DNA of 64,000 bases from CAWCLK01 sp963796225 (GTDB taxonomy: Bacteria > Actinomycetota > Nitriliruptoria > Nitriliruptorales > Nitriliruptoraceae), in assembly GCA_963796225.1 (NCBI GenBank), contig CAWCLK010000009.1, positions 62,001 through 126,000 of the forward strand, read 5' to 3'. Positions 63,765 through 64,000 of this stretch are shown here, piece after piece; position 1 is the first letter of the stretch; every line of letters starts with the position of its first letter. The notes under the pieces were generated by a model, which saw only the letters and a program-made list of their open reading frames with translations, did no database searches and had not been told where the DNA came from. The translations under genes were made by a program, and so were the position numbers.

Positions 63765-64000
63765 CGCTAGGCCGCCGACTGCACGTTCGTCGGCGTAGCC
63801 GTAGTCGTCCGCGATGGCCGCGAGCTGGTCACGCAGCTCGCCGGCCGGGAGGTCGGTCCACTCGAGCTCGGCGCGCGCCGGTGGTTGAAGGTGCTCGGGC
63901 ACCTCCTCGAGCGCCCGCATCGGCGTGCTCGTACGACATGGGGTGGCCGACGTGCTCGGTGATCCGCACCAGCAGGTCCGCGTCGACGTCCTCGACGCGG
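63765..64000 (-). CDS. Unknown protein, C-terminal part (partial, frameshifted)
   Basis: The minus strand from 64000 reads VEDVDADLLVRITEHVGHPM, SYEHA, then in the next frame MRALEEVPEHLQPPARAELE, WTDLPAGELRDQLAAIADDY, GYADER, ending at a TAG at 63767-63765 after another single-base shift (VQSAA). It is acidic and helical. I do not recognise it. It is convergent with the glycosyltransferase and continues beyond the window. Confidence 0.4.

Overview
The window is about 64 kb of very GC-rich DNA (clearly above 70% G+C). It carries two chromosomal blocks, a cell wall/division (dcw) cluster and an almost complete flagellar cluster. I read the organism as a motile, meso-diaminopimelate actinobacterium, most likely a deep-branching class such as Nitriliruptoria (Euzebya/Egibacter/Nitriliruptor relatives); the class is an inference. 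Support comes from the actinobacterial order ftsZ-pgeF-yggS-sepF-yggT-divIVA-ileS, an ultrashort-stem T-box before ileS, a DUF3040 protein, a MoxR/DUF58/transglutaminase trio, the DNPR motif in MurE, and a flagellum without outer-membrane ring genes (no flgA, flgH, flgI).

Layout. 0-5.6 kb: end of a TraR/DksA-like gene, a small unknown gene, the T-box and ileS, a small membrane protein, and a frameshifted membrane/lysine-alanine-repeat/helix-hairpin-helix protein. 5.6-23.2 kb, all on the minus strand: mraZ, rsmH, an ftsL-like gene, ftsI, murE, murF, mraY, ftsW, murG, murC, murB, ftsQ, ftsZ, pgeF, yggS, sepF, yggT, divIVA, mostly joined by ATGA/GTGA overlaps. murD is missing from its usual place. 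A good vegetative promoter precedes mraZ and another precedes ftsZ. 23.2-29.6 kb: a tetR-type regulator, a small CxxC protein, the moxR/DUF58/transglutaminase operon and DUF3040. 29.8-35.2 kb on the plus strand: flgN, flgK, flgL, fliW, csrA, and fliA after a reverse-strand M23 peptidase. 35.3-36.8 kb: a degenerate GGDEF/HD-GYP protein. 36.9-61.4 kb on the minus strand: fliC, fliD, fliS, flgB, flgC, fliE-J, a lytic transglycosylase, fliK, flgD, flgE, flbD, motA, motB, fliL-R, flhB, flhA, an flhF-like gene, cheY and a cheX-like gene. 61.7-63.7 kb: a heavily frameshifted glycosyltransferase next to flagellin, followed by a partial unknown gene running off the end.

How it works together. A FliA/WhiG-type sigma factor is encoded at 34.3 kb. 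By eye I find a repeated promoter motif, TTNAGY-N13/14-GYCGAC, ahead of flgN, the M23 peptidase, the HD-GYP gene, cheY, flhB, fliM, flbD-mot, flgB, fliS, fliC and the glycosyltransferase, and a related match overlapping the mraZ (dcw) promoter. FliW and CsrA sit beside flgL, and the flagellin leader carries several GGA motifs, so the FliW-CsrA-flagellin switch is probably present. Two wall hydrolases without signal peptides (M23 and SLT) lie in the flagellar genes and may open the thick wall.

Caution: many reading frames are interrupted by single-base indels (HhH protein, mraY, flgK, flgL, HD-GYP, flhF, flhA, fliK, fliI, fliF, fliD, fliC and the glycosyltransferase, worst after 60 kb). Essential genes such as mraY are among them, so sequencing or assembly error is more likely than gene decay.
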